Part shown: piece after piece, positions 13,898 through 23,540 of the stretch | Position numbering within the stretch: the first letter of the stretch is position 1 | Layout: every line of letters starts with the position of its first letter | NCBI RefSeq assembly: GCF_900659615.1 | Contig: NZ_CAACUY010000044.1 | Coordinates: 1-56,392, forward strand | Source of the DNA: Actinomadura fibrosa | Lineage (GTDB): Bacteria; Actinomycetota; Actinomycetes; Streptosporangiales; Streptosporangiaceae | DNA length: 56,392 bases | Direction of reading: 5' to 3' | Made by a program: the position numbers and the translations under genes | The notes under the pieces: model-generated | Told to the model about the DNA's origin: nothing | The model's input: the letters and a program-made list of their open reading frames with translations, nothing else | Databases searched by the model: none

Positions 13898-15349
13898 TCA
13901 GTTGTAGAAGGTCGCGCTGTGGAGGTCGACCGGGTTGGCGGCGTCGCCGGTGGCCACGCCGTACACGGCCACGAAGCCCGAACCGGTCGAAACCAGGCCG
14001 GTGTAGTCGCCGAGCATCCGGCCGGAGCTCGTCGGCGGCACCTTCCGCGCGTCGAACGGGCCTTCGATGTGCCGCTCGCGCCACGCTCCGGGCTTCGTGC
14101 AGTCCTTCGCGGCGCAGGTCACGGCCCAGAAGTCGGTGGGCAGGGTGGCGGCGGACGTGTTGTTCCGGAAGTCGTAGTACGTGATCGCCACGGTGCCGCC
14201 GGGCGACACGGCGATCGCCGGCACCGCGGCCGAACCGGTGGGCGTCTTGTCCACGCGGACCGGGGTCGACCAGGTCCGCCCGGCGTCGGCGGACCGCGCG
14301 TACGCGGCGTGGAAGGTGCCGTCGGCGTCCTGGCTCTGCCAGACCGCGTTCACGACCTTGCTGTTCGGCTGGGCCGCCAGCAGCGGCAGCGTGGCGTTCC
14401 GTACCGGGTCGCCCGAGTTGTCGGGGTCCGGGATCTTGGTGCCGACCGCGAACGGCGCCGCCGCGTTCAGCGTCGGGGCCGACCAGGTGGCGCCGCCGTC
14501 GGTCGAGCGGATGACCTGGGTGGCGGCGGTGGTGTTGGTCTCGTGGTGCATGCCGATCAGCAGCGTCCCGTCGGCCATCGGCACGAGCTCGGTGCCGATG
14601 GCGCCGCTGTTGGCGGGGAAGTCGTAGACCTTCTTCGTGGTCCAGGTGCGTCCGTCGTCGGTCGACTTCGCCAGGTAGACCGGCTGCGTCCAGTCACCCG
14701 AGGCCTGCGTGTCGACCCGGTCCCAGACCGCGTACACCGTGCCCGGGTGGTACGGGTCGGCGGTGACCGCCGGACGGTCGTTGAAGTACTGCGGGTCGTC
14801 GTCGCGCTGGAGGGTCACCGGGGCGTCCCAGTGCTCGCCGCCGTCACCGGACCGCGACACCAGGATCGCGGTCGTCTCACCGGTACGGGACAGGGAGAAC
14901 GACGCGGCCACGGCCGTACCGGACGGCGTCGTCGTGACCCAGTGGTCGGTCGTGACGTCGTAGTCCCCGCCGTTGGCCGCGGTGCCGCCGGTGCAGCGGG
15001 AGAACGCGGGCCGGTTCGCCGACCGGTGCCAGGTCGCGCCGTTGTCGTCGGACACGGCGACGCCCGTCCCGTTGCCGCCGTACCGGTTCCACCGGTCCTG
15101 CTGGTACACCGCGACGAGGCGTCCCGGGCGCTTCGGGTCCCGCGCCACCATGGGCTGGACCTCGGTGTTCGGGTTCAGCACATACCCGTCGCCCTCGGCG
15201 AGCCCGCAGCCCGCCGGCAGCGGGCTGGTACCGGTCACCCGCGTCACGGTGGCGGGGTCCGTGGCGTCCGCGAGGGCGGACTGGACCGTGACGATGCAGG
15301 CGAACGCGGTGGCCGCCATGGCCACCACCGCCCTGGAACGTCGTTTCAA
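13898..15349 (-). CDS. Secreted sialidase-like (BNR/Asp-box) beta-propeller protein
   Basis: A 483-residue exported protein with a signal peptide (residues 1-27, KRRSRAVVAMAATAFACIV, ending ALA). At least four Asp-boxes of the S-x-D-x-G-x-T-W type are present (SDDNGATW, STDDGRTW, STDGGATW, SADAGRTW), and SGDGGEHW is a degenerate fifth. This indicates a six-bladed propeller of the exo-alpha-sialidase superfamily. Whether it cleaves sialic acid is uncertain because the catalytic Arg triad cannot be assigned by eye. The start is TTG 15349, supported by GAGGAAGG 4-5 nt upstream. It is followed by a strong terminator. Confidence 0.8.
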   Translation of the reverse strand: MKRRSRAVVAMAATAFACIVTVQSALADATDPATVTRVTGTSPLPAGCGLAEGDGYVLNPNTEVQPMVARDPKRPGRLVAVYQQDRWNRYGGNGTGVAVSDDNGATWHRSANRPAFSRCTGGTAANGGDYDVTTDHWVTTTPSGTAVAASFSLSRTGETTAILVSRSGDGGEHWDAPVTLQRDDDPQYFNDRPAVTADPYHPGTVYAVWDRVDTQASGDWTQPVYLAKSTDDGRTWTTKKVYDFPANSGAIGTELVPMADGTLLIGMHHETNTTAATQVIRSTDGGATWSAPTLNAAAPFAVGTKIPDPDNSGDPVRNATLPLLAAQPNSKVVNAVWQSQDADGTFHAAYARSADAGRTWSTPVRVDKTPTGSAAVPAIAVSPGGTVAITYYDFRNNTSAATLPTDFWAVTCAAKDCTKPGAWRERHIEGPFDARKVPPTSSGRMLGDYTGLVSTGSGFVAVYGVATGDAANPVDLHSATFYN

Positions 15350-15718
15350 CGTGCCTTCCTCACCTTCAGGGGGTCTCCGCGGGAGCGTGGCCGTCCCATT
15401 CCGGGCGGCGCGTCCCAGCAGATGTCGAATGGCGCGGGAAACACTACAGTCCCAAGATCAAGTGTGCGGACGGAAAAGCGGGCAGGGGCAATGAGATGAG
15501 AAGTCTCATTGGTGAGCCTCAGGCTCTAGTGCCGCCAACCGCACCCCGTTGACCTTGATGAACGCGGTCTTGGTTGATGTATGGCCGGGACGACGGAGCG
15601 GGCTTATGGTCGAATATGGTGCCCTGGCACTATTCCTTATTGATCTGATGGCACCTGTCGATCCAGGACAGGAATTCCTTATCGTGGAAGGTCGCCTGAA
15701 GTCGAAACCGACGCCTGG
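15350..15718. other. 369-bp gap including a low-GC island (about 15489-15718)
   Basis: Lines of 60 bases here have 50-62% G+C against about 72% around them. The minus strand has short open tails (TKTAFIKVNGVRLAALEPEA before a stop at about 15509, and DKEFLSWIDRCHQINKE in another frame before a stop at about 15632). They look like remnants of coding sequence or of a mobile element, but I cannot name them. An inverted repeat lies at 15489-15509. Confidence 0.5.
15489..15509. repeat. Inverted repeat AATGAGA-N7-TCTCATT
   Basis: Seven-base arms at 15489-15495 and 15503-15509. A tighter version, ATGAGA-AG-TCTCAT, lies at 15495-15508. It is at the edge of the low-GC island and 140 bp upstream of the sialidase start. 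It may be an operator or an element end. Confidence 0.4.
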
Positions 15719-17638
15719 TCAGGGGGCCAGGAGGTCGGTGAGGAGCTGGGAACGGGCGGTGTTGTCGTCACCCTCGGGGTCGTGCCAGGTGCAGGCGAGG
15801 TCGAGGGCGACGACGCGGCCGGTGGCCGTCAGGCGGCGAAGGGCGGCGGACAGCTCGTCGGGCGTGCAGCCGTCCGGGACGGGGAACCGCAGGCCGGGGA
15901 CGTGGCGGCTGTCGACGACGTCCACGTCGATGTGCACGATGACGGGACCCTCCGGCAGGAGCGACGCGTCCAGCTCGTTGACAGTGCAGCGGCCGATCTG
16001 CGAGGAGGCCAGGTAGTCGACCTCCGGCGGGTCGAGGTCGCGGGCGCCCACCAGGAGCACCCGGTCCTCCGACAGGGGCCGAACGCCGAGGGGATCGGCC
16101 AGCAGCTCGGGGTCCGCGCCCACGATCTGCCGGAGCGGCATGCCGCCGATGTAGCCGGACGCCGAGCTCGCCCGCGTGTGGACGTCGCCGTGCGCGTCGA
16201 ACCAGACGATCGAGGGGTCCTTGCCCGCGCGCTGGACGCCGGCGACGACCGCCTCCGACACCGTGCAGTCGCCCGAGACCACCCTCGGTGTCACGCCTCT
16301 GCGGAGCTGCGCGGCGACCTCCTCCGCGACGGGCTCGTACAGGAAGGCCAGACTCTTCCAGATGTCGCCCTGGGGCAGATCGCGGGTGATCGTGGTGAGT
16401 TGGGCGCCGGTGAGGGGGAAGCTCTCGCTCGGCAGCAGCTCGTCCGCGTGGTAGGGGACCAGGGTGATCGTCATGGTTCCCCATGGTGCACCGTGGGGAT
16501 TCTGCCCGCTGAACTGGGTCGGATGGTGCTGCGCTCCGGAAGCGCCGTCGCGATGCTCGCTGCGATGGATCGCGACGAGCTCCGCGACGACGTCGAGCCT
16601 CACCGGCCAGCTCGTCCGCAGCCAGAGAAGCTCCTCGGGCGGATCGACCGTGGCTTCCTTCGGTGGGGTGTACCCCGGTGGCCACGGTCCGCTGTGCGGG
16701 TCGATTGACGTGGCCTCCCAGTCGCCCAGTGTCGGCTGACCTTGATCTTCGTCCCGCGTGACCTCGAAGTGATGGATTCCGCGGAACGCGAGGACGACCT
16801 CTGACCCGTCCGGGTGACGGAGGACGGCGTCGACGGCGTCCAGGTCGTCAGAGCCGGGAATGTGCGCGGCCAGGAGATGATTCAAGGTCGGCCCGGCCAA
16901 CGGCGGCAGGACTGCCTGGAGATCCGCAAGGTCCGCGGGGGCGCCGTACACGGCGACGAGTTCCCTGGTGCCGCCAAGGACCTCGTCCAGGTCTCCACCA
17001 GCGTCCTCTGCGGGAGAAGCGGCAGGTTCGAGCAGCTCATCGATGACGAAGAGGGCGAGCGGCGTAACGGCGGGAAAGCCGAGGACGGTGAACCCGGCGC
17101 CTATGAAGAAGCGGGTCAGGGAGTGTGCCACCGCCTCGGCGACCTCGTTGGCATCATGGGCTTCATATGCTCTGACGAGGGCGTCGGCGATGGTGAGTCC
17201 ATCGCGGACGGGCCCAGGCAGGATCATCTTGAGCAGCTCGACGACGAGCTTCTTCTGACGTTCGACCTCTTTCTGACGTTCGACCTCGACGTTCTGGTCC
17301 GCGGGCGCCTCGTCGACTTGATCCTCGGCCTCGTGTGCCGCACCTGGGCTGGGGCGGTCCGACGTAGGCTCGGCCAAGTCGTCGGGGTCTTGGCCTTGAG
17401 GCGCATCTTCGTCGGGCACGGGCTCGATCGTCTCGTCGATCTTCGTCTGGACCTCGTACTGAATCTCATCGGAGTCGTCCCGCTGGACTTCCACACTCAG
17501 GTCCGGCGGGTATGAGCTTTCAGGCGTTGGAGTTTCGGGTGAGTCGTCCGGCAGTTCTTTGCCAACGCCTTCAATGCCCATGCTTCGCATGGTGGGCCGG
17601 GCGGGGGGCGGGGGCAAGGGGCCCGGTGACGTCGGCAT
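15719..17638 (-). CDS. Large protein with C-terminal arginase/ureohydrolase-fold domain
   Basis: A 639-residue open frame. Residues 1-125 are Pro/Glu/Asp-rich and disordered. Residues 120-215 hold a charged helix (VERQKEVERQKKLVVELLK) and a hydrophobic segment (FFIGAGFTVLGFPAVTPLAL). Residues 220-385 are an unidentified middle domain. Residues about 388-639 are arginase-like (TITLVPYHADELLPSESFPL onward). Metal motifs are VSGDCTV, FDAHGDVHT (DAHxD) and HIDVDVVD (DxDxxD). In arginase the first motif is GGDHS; here the metal-ligand His is Cys, so guanidino hydrolysis is doubtful. An internal ATG at 16474 with GGGGAA before it could start the arginase domain alone. ATGs at 17590 and 17581 are alternative starts; none has a good ribosome site. 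Confidence 0.75.
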   Translation of the reverse strand: MPTSPGPLPPPPARPTMRSMGIEGVGKELPDDSPETPTPESSYPPDLSVEVQRDDSDEIQYEVQTKIDETIEPVPDEDAPQGQDPDDLAEPTSDRPSPGAAHEAEDQVDEAPADQNVEVERQKEVERQKKLVVELLKMILPGPVRDGLTIADALVRAYEAHDANEVAEAVAHSLTRFFIGAGFTVLGFPAVTPLALFVIDELLEPAASPAEDAGGDLDEVLGGTRELVAVYGAPADLADLQAVLPPLAGPTLNHLLAAHIPGSDDLDAVDAVLRHPDGSEVVLAFRGIHHFEVTRDEDQGQPTLGDWEATSIDPHSGPWPPGYTPPKEATVDPPEELLWLRTSWPVRLDVVAELVAIHRSEHRDGASGAQHHPTQFSGQNPHGAPWGTMTITLVPYHADELLPSESFPLTGAQLTTITRDLPQGDIWKSLAFLYEPVAEEVAAQLRRGVTPRVVSGDCTVSEAVVAGVQRAGKDPSIVWFDAHGDVHTRASSASGYIGGMPLRQIVGADPELLADPLGVRPLSEDRVLLVGARDLDPPEVDYLASSQIGRCTVNELDASLLPEGPVIVHIDVDVVDSRHVPGLRFPVPDGCTPDELSAALRRLTATGRVVALDLACTWHDPEGDDNTARSQLLTDLLAP

Positions 17639-17678
17639 GGGTCGGCCAGGCGTGGGCGAAGCCCTGCCCCTCGACGCG

Positions 17679-17717
17679 GCGAAGCCCCGTCCGGGACGGG
17701 TCCGGGCGGGGCTTCGC
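17679..17717 (-). terminator. Terminator of the type-B sdh operon
   Basis: A 16-bp stem, GCGAAGCCCCGTCCGG (17679-17694) with 17702-17717, one G-T pair, and a 7-nt loop, 27 nt past the sdhB stop. Confidence 0.75.
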
Positions 17718-17743
17718 GGGGCTGCGGGTTGTCTCCTGGCGGG

Positions 17744-18496
17744 TTACTTCTTCTTGCCGCCCGCGGTCGCCTTGAGGTAGTCGCGGTTCAGGCGGCCGAT
17801 GACGTCGAAGGGGATCTCCTTCGGGCAGGCGGCGGTGCACTCGCCGGTGTTGGTGCAGCCGCCGAAGCCCTCCGCGTCGTGGGTGTCGAGCATGGAGACG
17901 ACGCGGTCCCAGCGTTCCGGCTGGCCCTGCGGCATCAGGCCGAGGTGGGTGACCTTGGCGCCGAGGAACAGGGACGCGGAGCCGTTGGGGCAGGCGGCGA
18001 CGCAGGCGCCGCAGGCGATGCACTCGGCGGCCTCGAAGGCGCGGTCGGCGTCCGGCTTCGGGACGGGCGTCGAGTGGGCCTCGGGGGCGGTGCCGGTCGG
18101 GGCGCTGATGTAGCCGCCCGCCTGGATGATCCGGTCGAAGGCCGAGCGGTCGACGACGAGGTCCTTGATGACCGGGAACGCCTTGGCGCGCCACGGCTCG
18201 ACGTCGATGACCTCGCCGTCCTTGAACTTGCGCATGTGGAGCTGGCAGGTGGTGGTGGCGCGCTCCGGGCCGTGCGGGTCGCCGTTGATGACGAGGGAGC
18301 ACATGCCGCAGATGCCCTCGCGGCAGTCGTGGTCGAAGGCCACCGGCTCCTCGCCGGAGGCGATGAGCTTCTCGTTGAGGACGTCCAGCATCTCCAGGAA
18401 CGAGGCGTCGGGGGAGATGTCGTCGAGCTTGTACTCGACCATCCGGCCCTTGTCCTGGGGGCCGCTCTGGCGCCAGACGCGCAGTGTGAGCTTCAT
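17744..18496 (-). CDS. sdhB: Succinate dehydrogenase/fumarate reductase iron-sulfur subunit, type B
   Basis: A 250-residue electron-transfer subunit. The N-terminal [2Fe-2S] domain carries CREGICGMC and a distal Cys (TTTC). The C-terminal ferredoxin-like domain carries [12 protein letters not shown] and [12 protein letters not shown] for the [4Fe-4S] and [3Fe-4S] clusters. Its ATG lies 2 nt after the sdhA stop, and the gene is third in an sdhC-A-B operon ended by the hairpin at 17679-17717. It is clearly distinct from the Sdh1-type SdhB at 8151, so the strain has two complexes. Confidence 0.95.
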   Translation of the reverse strand: MKLTLRVWRQSGPQDKGRMVEYKLDDISPDASFLEMLDVLNEKLIASGEEPVAFDHDCREGICGMCSLVINGDPHGPERATTTCQLHMRKFKDGEVIDVEPWRAKAFPVIKDLVVDRSAFDRIIQAGGYISAPTGTAPEAHSTPVPKPDADRAFEAAECIACGACVAACPNGSASLFLGAKVTHLGLMPQGQPERWDRVVSMLDTHDAEGFGGCTNTGECTAACPKEIPFDVIGRLNRDYLKATAGGKKK

Positions 18497-18498
18497 GG

Positions 18499-20445
<1,947 letters not shown>

Positions 20446-20447
20446 GG

Positions 20448-21137
20448 TCAGCTCACCCATCCGAAGGTGATGGAGACGGGCACGGAGATGAAGCCGAGCG
20501 TCACCACGGCGGCGACGGTGGCGGCGAGGGTCCGCAGGGCGCGCTCGTTGCGGGGCGTGCGGAGCCCGAGGCTCTGGAAGGCGCTCCAGACGCCGTGGCT
20601 GAGGTGCAGTCCGACGAGCAGGAGGGCGACGACGTACCAGACGGTGATGTACCAGCGGGACGGGTCGAAGTCGGCGAGGACGCGGTCGTACGGGGACGCG
20701 TCGCCGCCCTTGGGGTTCACCACGAAGAAGGTGAGGTCCAGCAGGTGCCAGATGACGAAGAGGGCGATGATGACGCCGCCGTACCGCATCGTGCGGGTGG
20801 CGTAGCCGTGGGCGTGCGACCGCTTCCTCGCCTCGTACTTCGCCGGGCGGGCCGCGGCGGCGCGGCGGGCGAGCGATACCGCCGACCACATGTGCAGCAC
20901 GACGGACACGAACAGGACGACCTCGATGAGCGTCAGGATCGTGCGCTGCGGGACCGCGGGCTCGCCCATCGTCCGCAGCCAGTGCGCGTAGTGGTTGAAG
21001 TCCTCCGCGCCCAGGAAGATCTTCAGGTTCCCGATCATGTGGGCGACCAGGTACAGCACCAGGATGGCGCCGGTCACGGCCATGACGGCCTTCTTGCCGA
21101 CGGTCGATCGGTAGATCGCAGGTATCGCTATAGCCAC
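20448..21137 (-). CDS. sdhC: Succinate dehydrogenase cytochrome b subunit, type B (di-haem)
   Basis: A 229-residue membrane anchor with five helices ([93 protein letters not shown]). Histidines within the helices (AHM, LHMW, WHLL, LHLSHG) fit ligands for two haems b, as in Bacillus/Wolinella type-B enzymes. The start is GTG 21137, with no ribosome site; TACCGT 6 nt upstream suggests a leaderless message. It is the first gene of the operon. Confidence 0.9.
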   Translation of the reverse strand: MAIAIPAIYRSTVGKKAVMAVTGAILVLYLVAHMIGNLKIFLGAEDFNHYAHWLRTMGEPAVPQRTILTLIEVVLFVSVVLHMWSAVSLARRAAAARPAKYEARKRSHAHGYATRTMRYGGVIIALFVIWHLLDLTFFVVNPKGGDASPYDRVLADFDPSRWYITVWYVVALLLVGLHLSHGVWSAFQSLGLRTPRNERALRTLAATVAAVVTLGFISVPVSITFGWVS

Positions 21138-21143
21138 CCGCGC

Positions 21144-21149
21144 ACGGTA
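21144..21149 (-). promoter_or_regulatory. -10 box of a leaderless type-B sdh promoter
   Basis: On the minus strand TACCGT ends 6 nt before GTG 21137. TTGGAA (21169-21174) lies 19 nt further upstream as a possible -35. Confidence 0.5.
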
Positions 21150-21195
21150 CGTCTACCTGGTCTGAGAGTTCCAAGTCATCAGAGCACTCGTTTCG

Positions 21196-21210
21196 ATAGC
21201 CACAGGCTAT
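21196..21210. promoter_or_regulatory. Inverted repeat ATAGCC-aca-GGCTAT upstream of type-B sdhC
   Basis: Perfect 6-bp arms with a 3-nt spacer, about 60 bp upstream of the sdhC start and just beyond the putative -35. It is a candidate operator for an unknown regulator. Confidence 0.4.
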
Positions 21211-21470
21211 GAGCAAAGCGGCGCGGGCCTTCGGCGCGTTCTGGCGCCGTGCCGGTGGTGAGTGACCTCACAGACCGTCCGGGAACTCTCTCCGGCAGTG
21301 ACGAAGAAGACATTGACGGCATGCGGACGCCGGCGGTCGCGGTTCCGGTTCCGGTTCACGGGAGTGCACGCAGAACGAACGCCTGTGCGCGCAGCGGTAA
21401 GGACAGGCGGCACCCCGGCGCGAAGACTCTCTTCCGAAGGCCCACACCAACCGGAAAGGTCGTGATCACC

Positions 21471-21974
21471 ATGGTCTCGGCAAGCACGTCCCGGGTCCTG
21501 CGGAAGGGGGTGCCGGCCTTCTGCGCCGCGCTCACCGTCGCGTTCTCGGCGTCCGCGGTCTCCGCCGCGCCGGCGCGGGCGGCGGATCCGGGCGGCGGGG
21601 CGCGCTCGGGCGCGTCCGGTACCCGGGCGCCGGACTGGACCCCGACGCTGACCCCGTTCTCGCCCGGCCAGGAGAGGGTGCACCGCAACCTGAGCGGGCC
21701 GCAGCGGCAGAACTACCTGGAGAACTGCGGCCCCAAGTACCTGTGCGTGGCCGCCGGTGAAGGCGACGGCCAGCACACCGTGTACGAGCTGTACTACTGC
21801 ACCGAGCGCAGCCTCTCCAACTTCATCGACGCCGGTGCCGCCGCCAACAGCCAGTTCGGCGCGACGGCCATCCTCCGGCGGCGGGACAGGAGCGTCTTCC
21901 AGAGGATCCCGCCGGACCCGAACAAGGTCGTGGGCGTCGACTGGTACCCGGTCTGGTACCTCGACCCCTGCTGA
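21471..21974 (+). CDS. Secreted Cys-containing small protein, possibly peptidase-inhibitor I36-like
   Basis: A 167-residue exported protein. The signal peptide is at about residues 1-37 (TSRVLRKGVPAFCAALTVAF, ending AARA). A Gly/Ser/Pro-rich linker follows, then a compact domain of about 85 residues with four cysteines (NCGPKYLCVAAGEGDG, YELYYC, and a C-terminal WYLDPC). The pattern Cys-x-x-x-x-Cys-V near the start recalls I36-type secreted inhibitors of Streptomyces, but this is weak. ATG 21471 and GTG 21462 are both possible; GGAAAGG (21452-21458) sits upstream. It converges with the SpoIIE gene. Confidence 0.65.
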   Translation: MVSASTSRVLRKGVPAFCAALTVAFSASAVSAAPARAADPGGGARSGASGTRAPDWTPTLTPFSPGQERVHRNLSGPQRQNYLENCGPKYLCVAAGEGDGQHTVYELYYCTERSLSNFIDAGAAANSQFGATAILRRRDRSVFQRIPPDPNKVVGVDWYPVWYLDPC

Positions 21975-22038
21975 CGGGCCGCGACGGCAGGAAGCCGCCG
22001 CGCGCGGCTGAGGACGGCGCGGCGCGGGGTGGCGCTGG

Positions 22039-23253
22039 TCAGGGGCGGCGGGACAGCAGCAGGACGGCCATGTCGTCGGTCAGGGCGTCGCCGTTGAGGC
22101 GCTCGACCTCGCCGACCAGCTCGTCGATCAGCGCGAGCCCCGCCGCGCCGCGGGCGCGGGCGCGGCGCGCGAGCCCGAGGAGGCCGTCGGTGCCGAGCCG
22201 CGCCGAGCCGGCGCCCGTCCGGCCCTCGATCAGGCCGTCCGTGTAGAGCATCAGGCTCCAGGACTCGCCGAGGTCGATCTCGGTGGTCGGCCATTCGGCG
22301 CCGGGGACGAGGCCGAGCGCCGGGCCGTGCGCGTAGTCGGGCAGCGCCGACACCTCGGTGCCGCCCGCGCCGGGCAGGTCGCGGAACAGCAGCGGCGCCG
22401 GGTGCCCGGCCAGGTGCATCCGGGCGGTGCGCCGCGACGGCGCGATCGTGATCATGCAGAGGGTGGTGAAGATCTCCTCGCTGCGGCGCTCGTGCCCGAG
22501 CACCGTGTCGAGCGTGCCGAGGAGCTGCTCGCCGGTGTGCCCGGCGAGGACCAGCGTCCGCCAGGCCATCCGGAGCTGGACGCCGAGCGCGGCCTCGTCG
22601 GGGCCGTGCCCGCAGACGTCGCCGATCACCAGGTGCACCGCGCCGCCCTCGGTCTGCACGGTGTCGTAGAAGTCGCCGCCCAGCAGCGCCCGGCGGCGGC
22701 CGGGCCGGTAGCGGGTGTTGTGCCGCAGCGTCGGGTCGTCGATCAGCGGGACGGGCAGCAGCCCGCGCTCCAGCCGCGCGTTCTCGCGGCCGAGGATGCG
22801 CGCCTCGACGAGCCGCCGCTCGGTCTCCTCGGCGCGCTTGCGCTCGATCGAGTAGCGGACGGCGCGGGCCAGCAGCGGGCCGTCCACCTCCTGCTTGACC
22901 AGGTAGTCCTCGGCGCCGGCCGCGACCGCCCGGACGCCGAGGTGGGCGTCGTCGAGGCCGGTCAGGACGACGACGGCGGCGGGACCGGACATGGCCAGCA
23001 CCTGGCGCAGCCCGTCCAGCCGGTCGATGCCGGGGGTGGACAGGTCCACGATGATGCACTGGGTGCGGCGGGTCAGCAGGCGGCGGGCCGTGCCGAGGTC
23101 CCGGGCGACGCTGATCCTCATGTCCAGCCCCGTGTCGGCGAGCATCCGCTCGACCATGAGGACGTCCGAGGGGTCGTCGTCGATGAGGAGCAGGTCGATG
23201 CGCTCCTCGGCCCCTGACATGGGGGTGCGCGTCTGATGACTGAGAGTGCTCAC
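22039..23253 (-). CDS. Response-regulator receiver / SpoIIE-type protein phosphatase
   Basis: A 404-residue cytoplasmic signalling protein. The receiver domain (residues about 20-140) has the acidic pair IDDDPSD, the phospho-acceptor Asp in IIVDLSTPG and the Lys in YLVKQE. A short coiled linker (RKRAEETERRLVEARIL) follows, then a PPM/SpoIIE phosphatase domain (about 175-404) with metal motifs GGDFYDTV, GDVCGHGPDEA, LYTDGLIEGR and LTDDMAVLLL. Such RsbU-like proteins usually dephosphorylate anti-anti-sigma factors under control of the receiver. No kinase or sigma-regulator gene is adjacent. GTG 23253 is preferred over ATG 23220 because GGAAG lies 5 nt before it. Confidence 0.9.
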   Translation of the reverse strand: MSTLSHQTRTPMSGAEERIDLLLIDDDPSDVLMVERMLADTGLDMRISVARDLGTARRLLTRRTQCIIVDLSTPGIDRLDGLRQVLAMSGPAAVVVLTGLDDAHLGVRAVAAGAEDYLVKQEVDGPLLARAVRYSIERKRAEETERRLVEARILGRENARLERGLLPVPLIDDPTLRHNTRYRPGRRRALLGGDFYDTVQTEGGAVHLVIGDVCGHGPDEAALGVQLRMAWRTLVLAGHTGEQLLGTLDTVLGHERRSEEIFTTLCMITIAPSRRTARMHLAGHPAPLLFRDLPGAGGTEVSALPDYAHGPALGLVPGAEWPTTEIDLGESWSLMLYTDGLIEGRTGAGSARLGTDGLLGLARRARARGAAGLALIDELVGEVERLNGDALTDDMAVLLLSRRP

Positions 23254-23528
23254 AAAGGCTTCCAGAGTCGGGGCTGGCGACGGCACTGGCAACGGCCGGT
23301 CCGTTCCCTTTATTCCTGCGGGAGCAGGACGGAAGGCGGGCCGCGCCGGGGCGGCGGCGTGGGCTCGGCCGCCAGAGTCCCGGCTCAAGGAGCGGCGAGG
23401 CTTCGCTCCGTGACCCCCGACCTTAGCGTCTTCTCGCGGTCCGACGCATCCCGGTGGGGCCGTCGCCCGGACGTCCCGGACATTCCGGGCGCCTAAAAAA
23501 TCGTTCGAGCCGGGGGGCGTTCCGTGCA

Positions 23529-23534
23529 TATCTT
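23529..23534 (+). promoter_or_regulatory. -10 box of a leaderless ABC exporter promoter
   Basis: TATCTT ends 6 nt before GTG 23541; no ribosome site is present. Confidence 0.5.
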
Positions 23535-23540
23535 CGTCCG

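Larger units (their letters stand above)
21138..21470. other. 333-bp divergent promoter region between type-B sdhC and a secreted protein gene
   Basis: It contains the sdhC promoter elements (21144-21174) and the inverted repeat at 21196-21210. A CGGTTC hexamer is reiterated near 21340-21358. No gene is supported. Confidence 0.55.

Noticed and set aside
15350..15718. A complete IS element or small gene in the low-GC gap
   Set aside because: No full transposase frame, and the two protein-like tails lie in different frames with stops.
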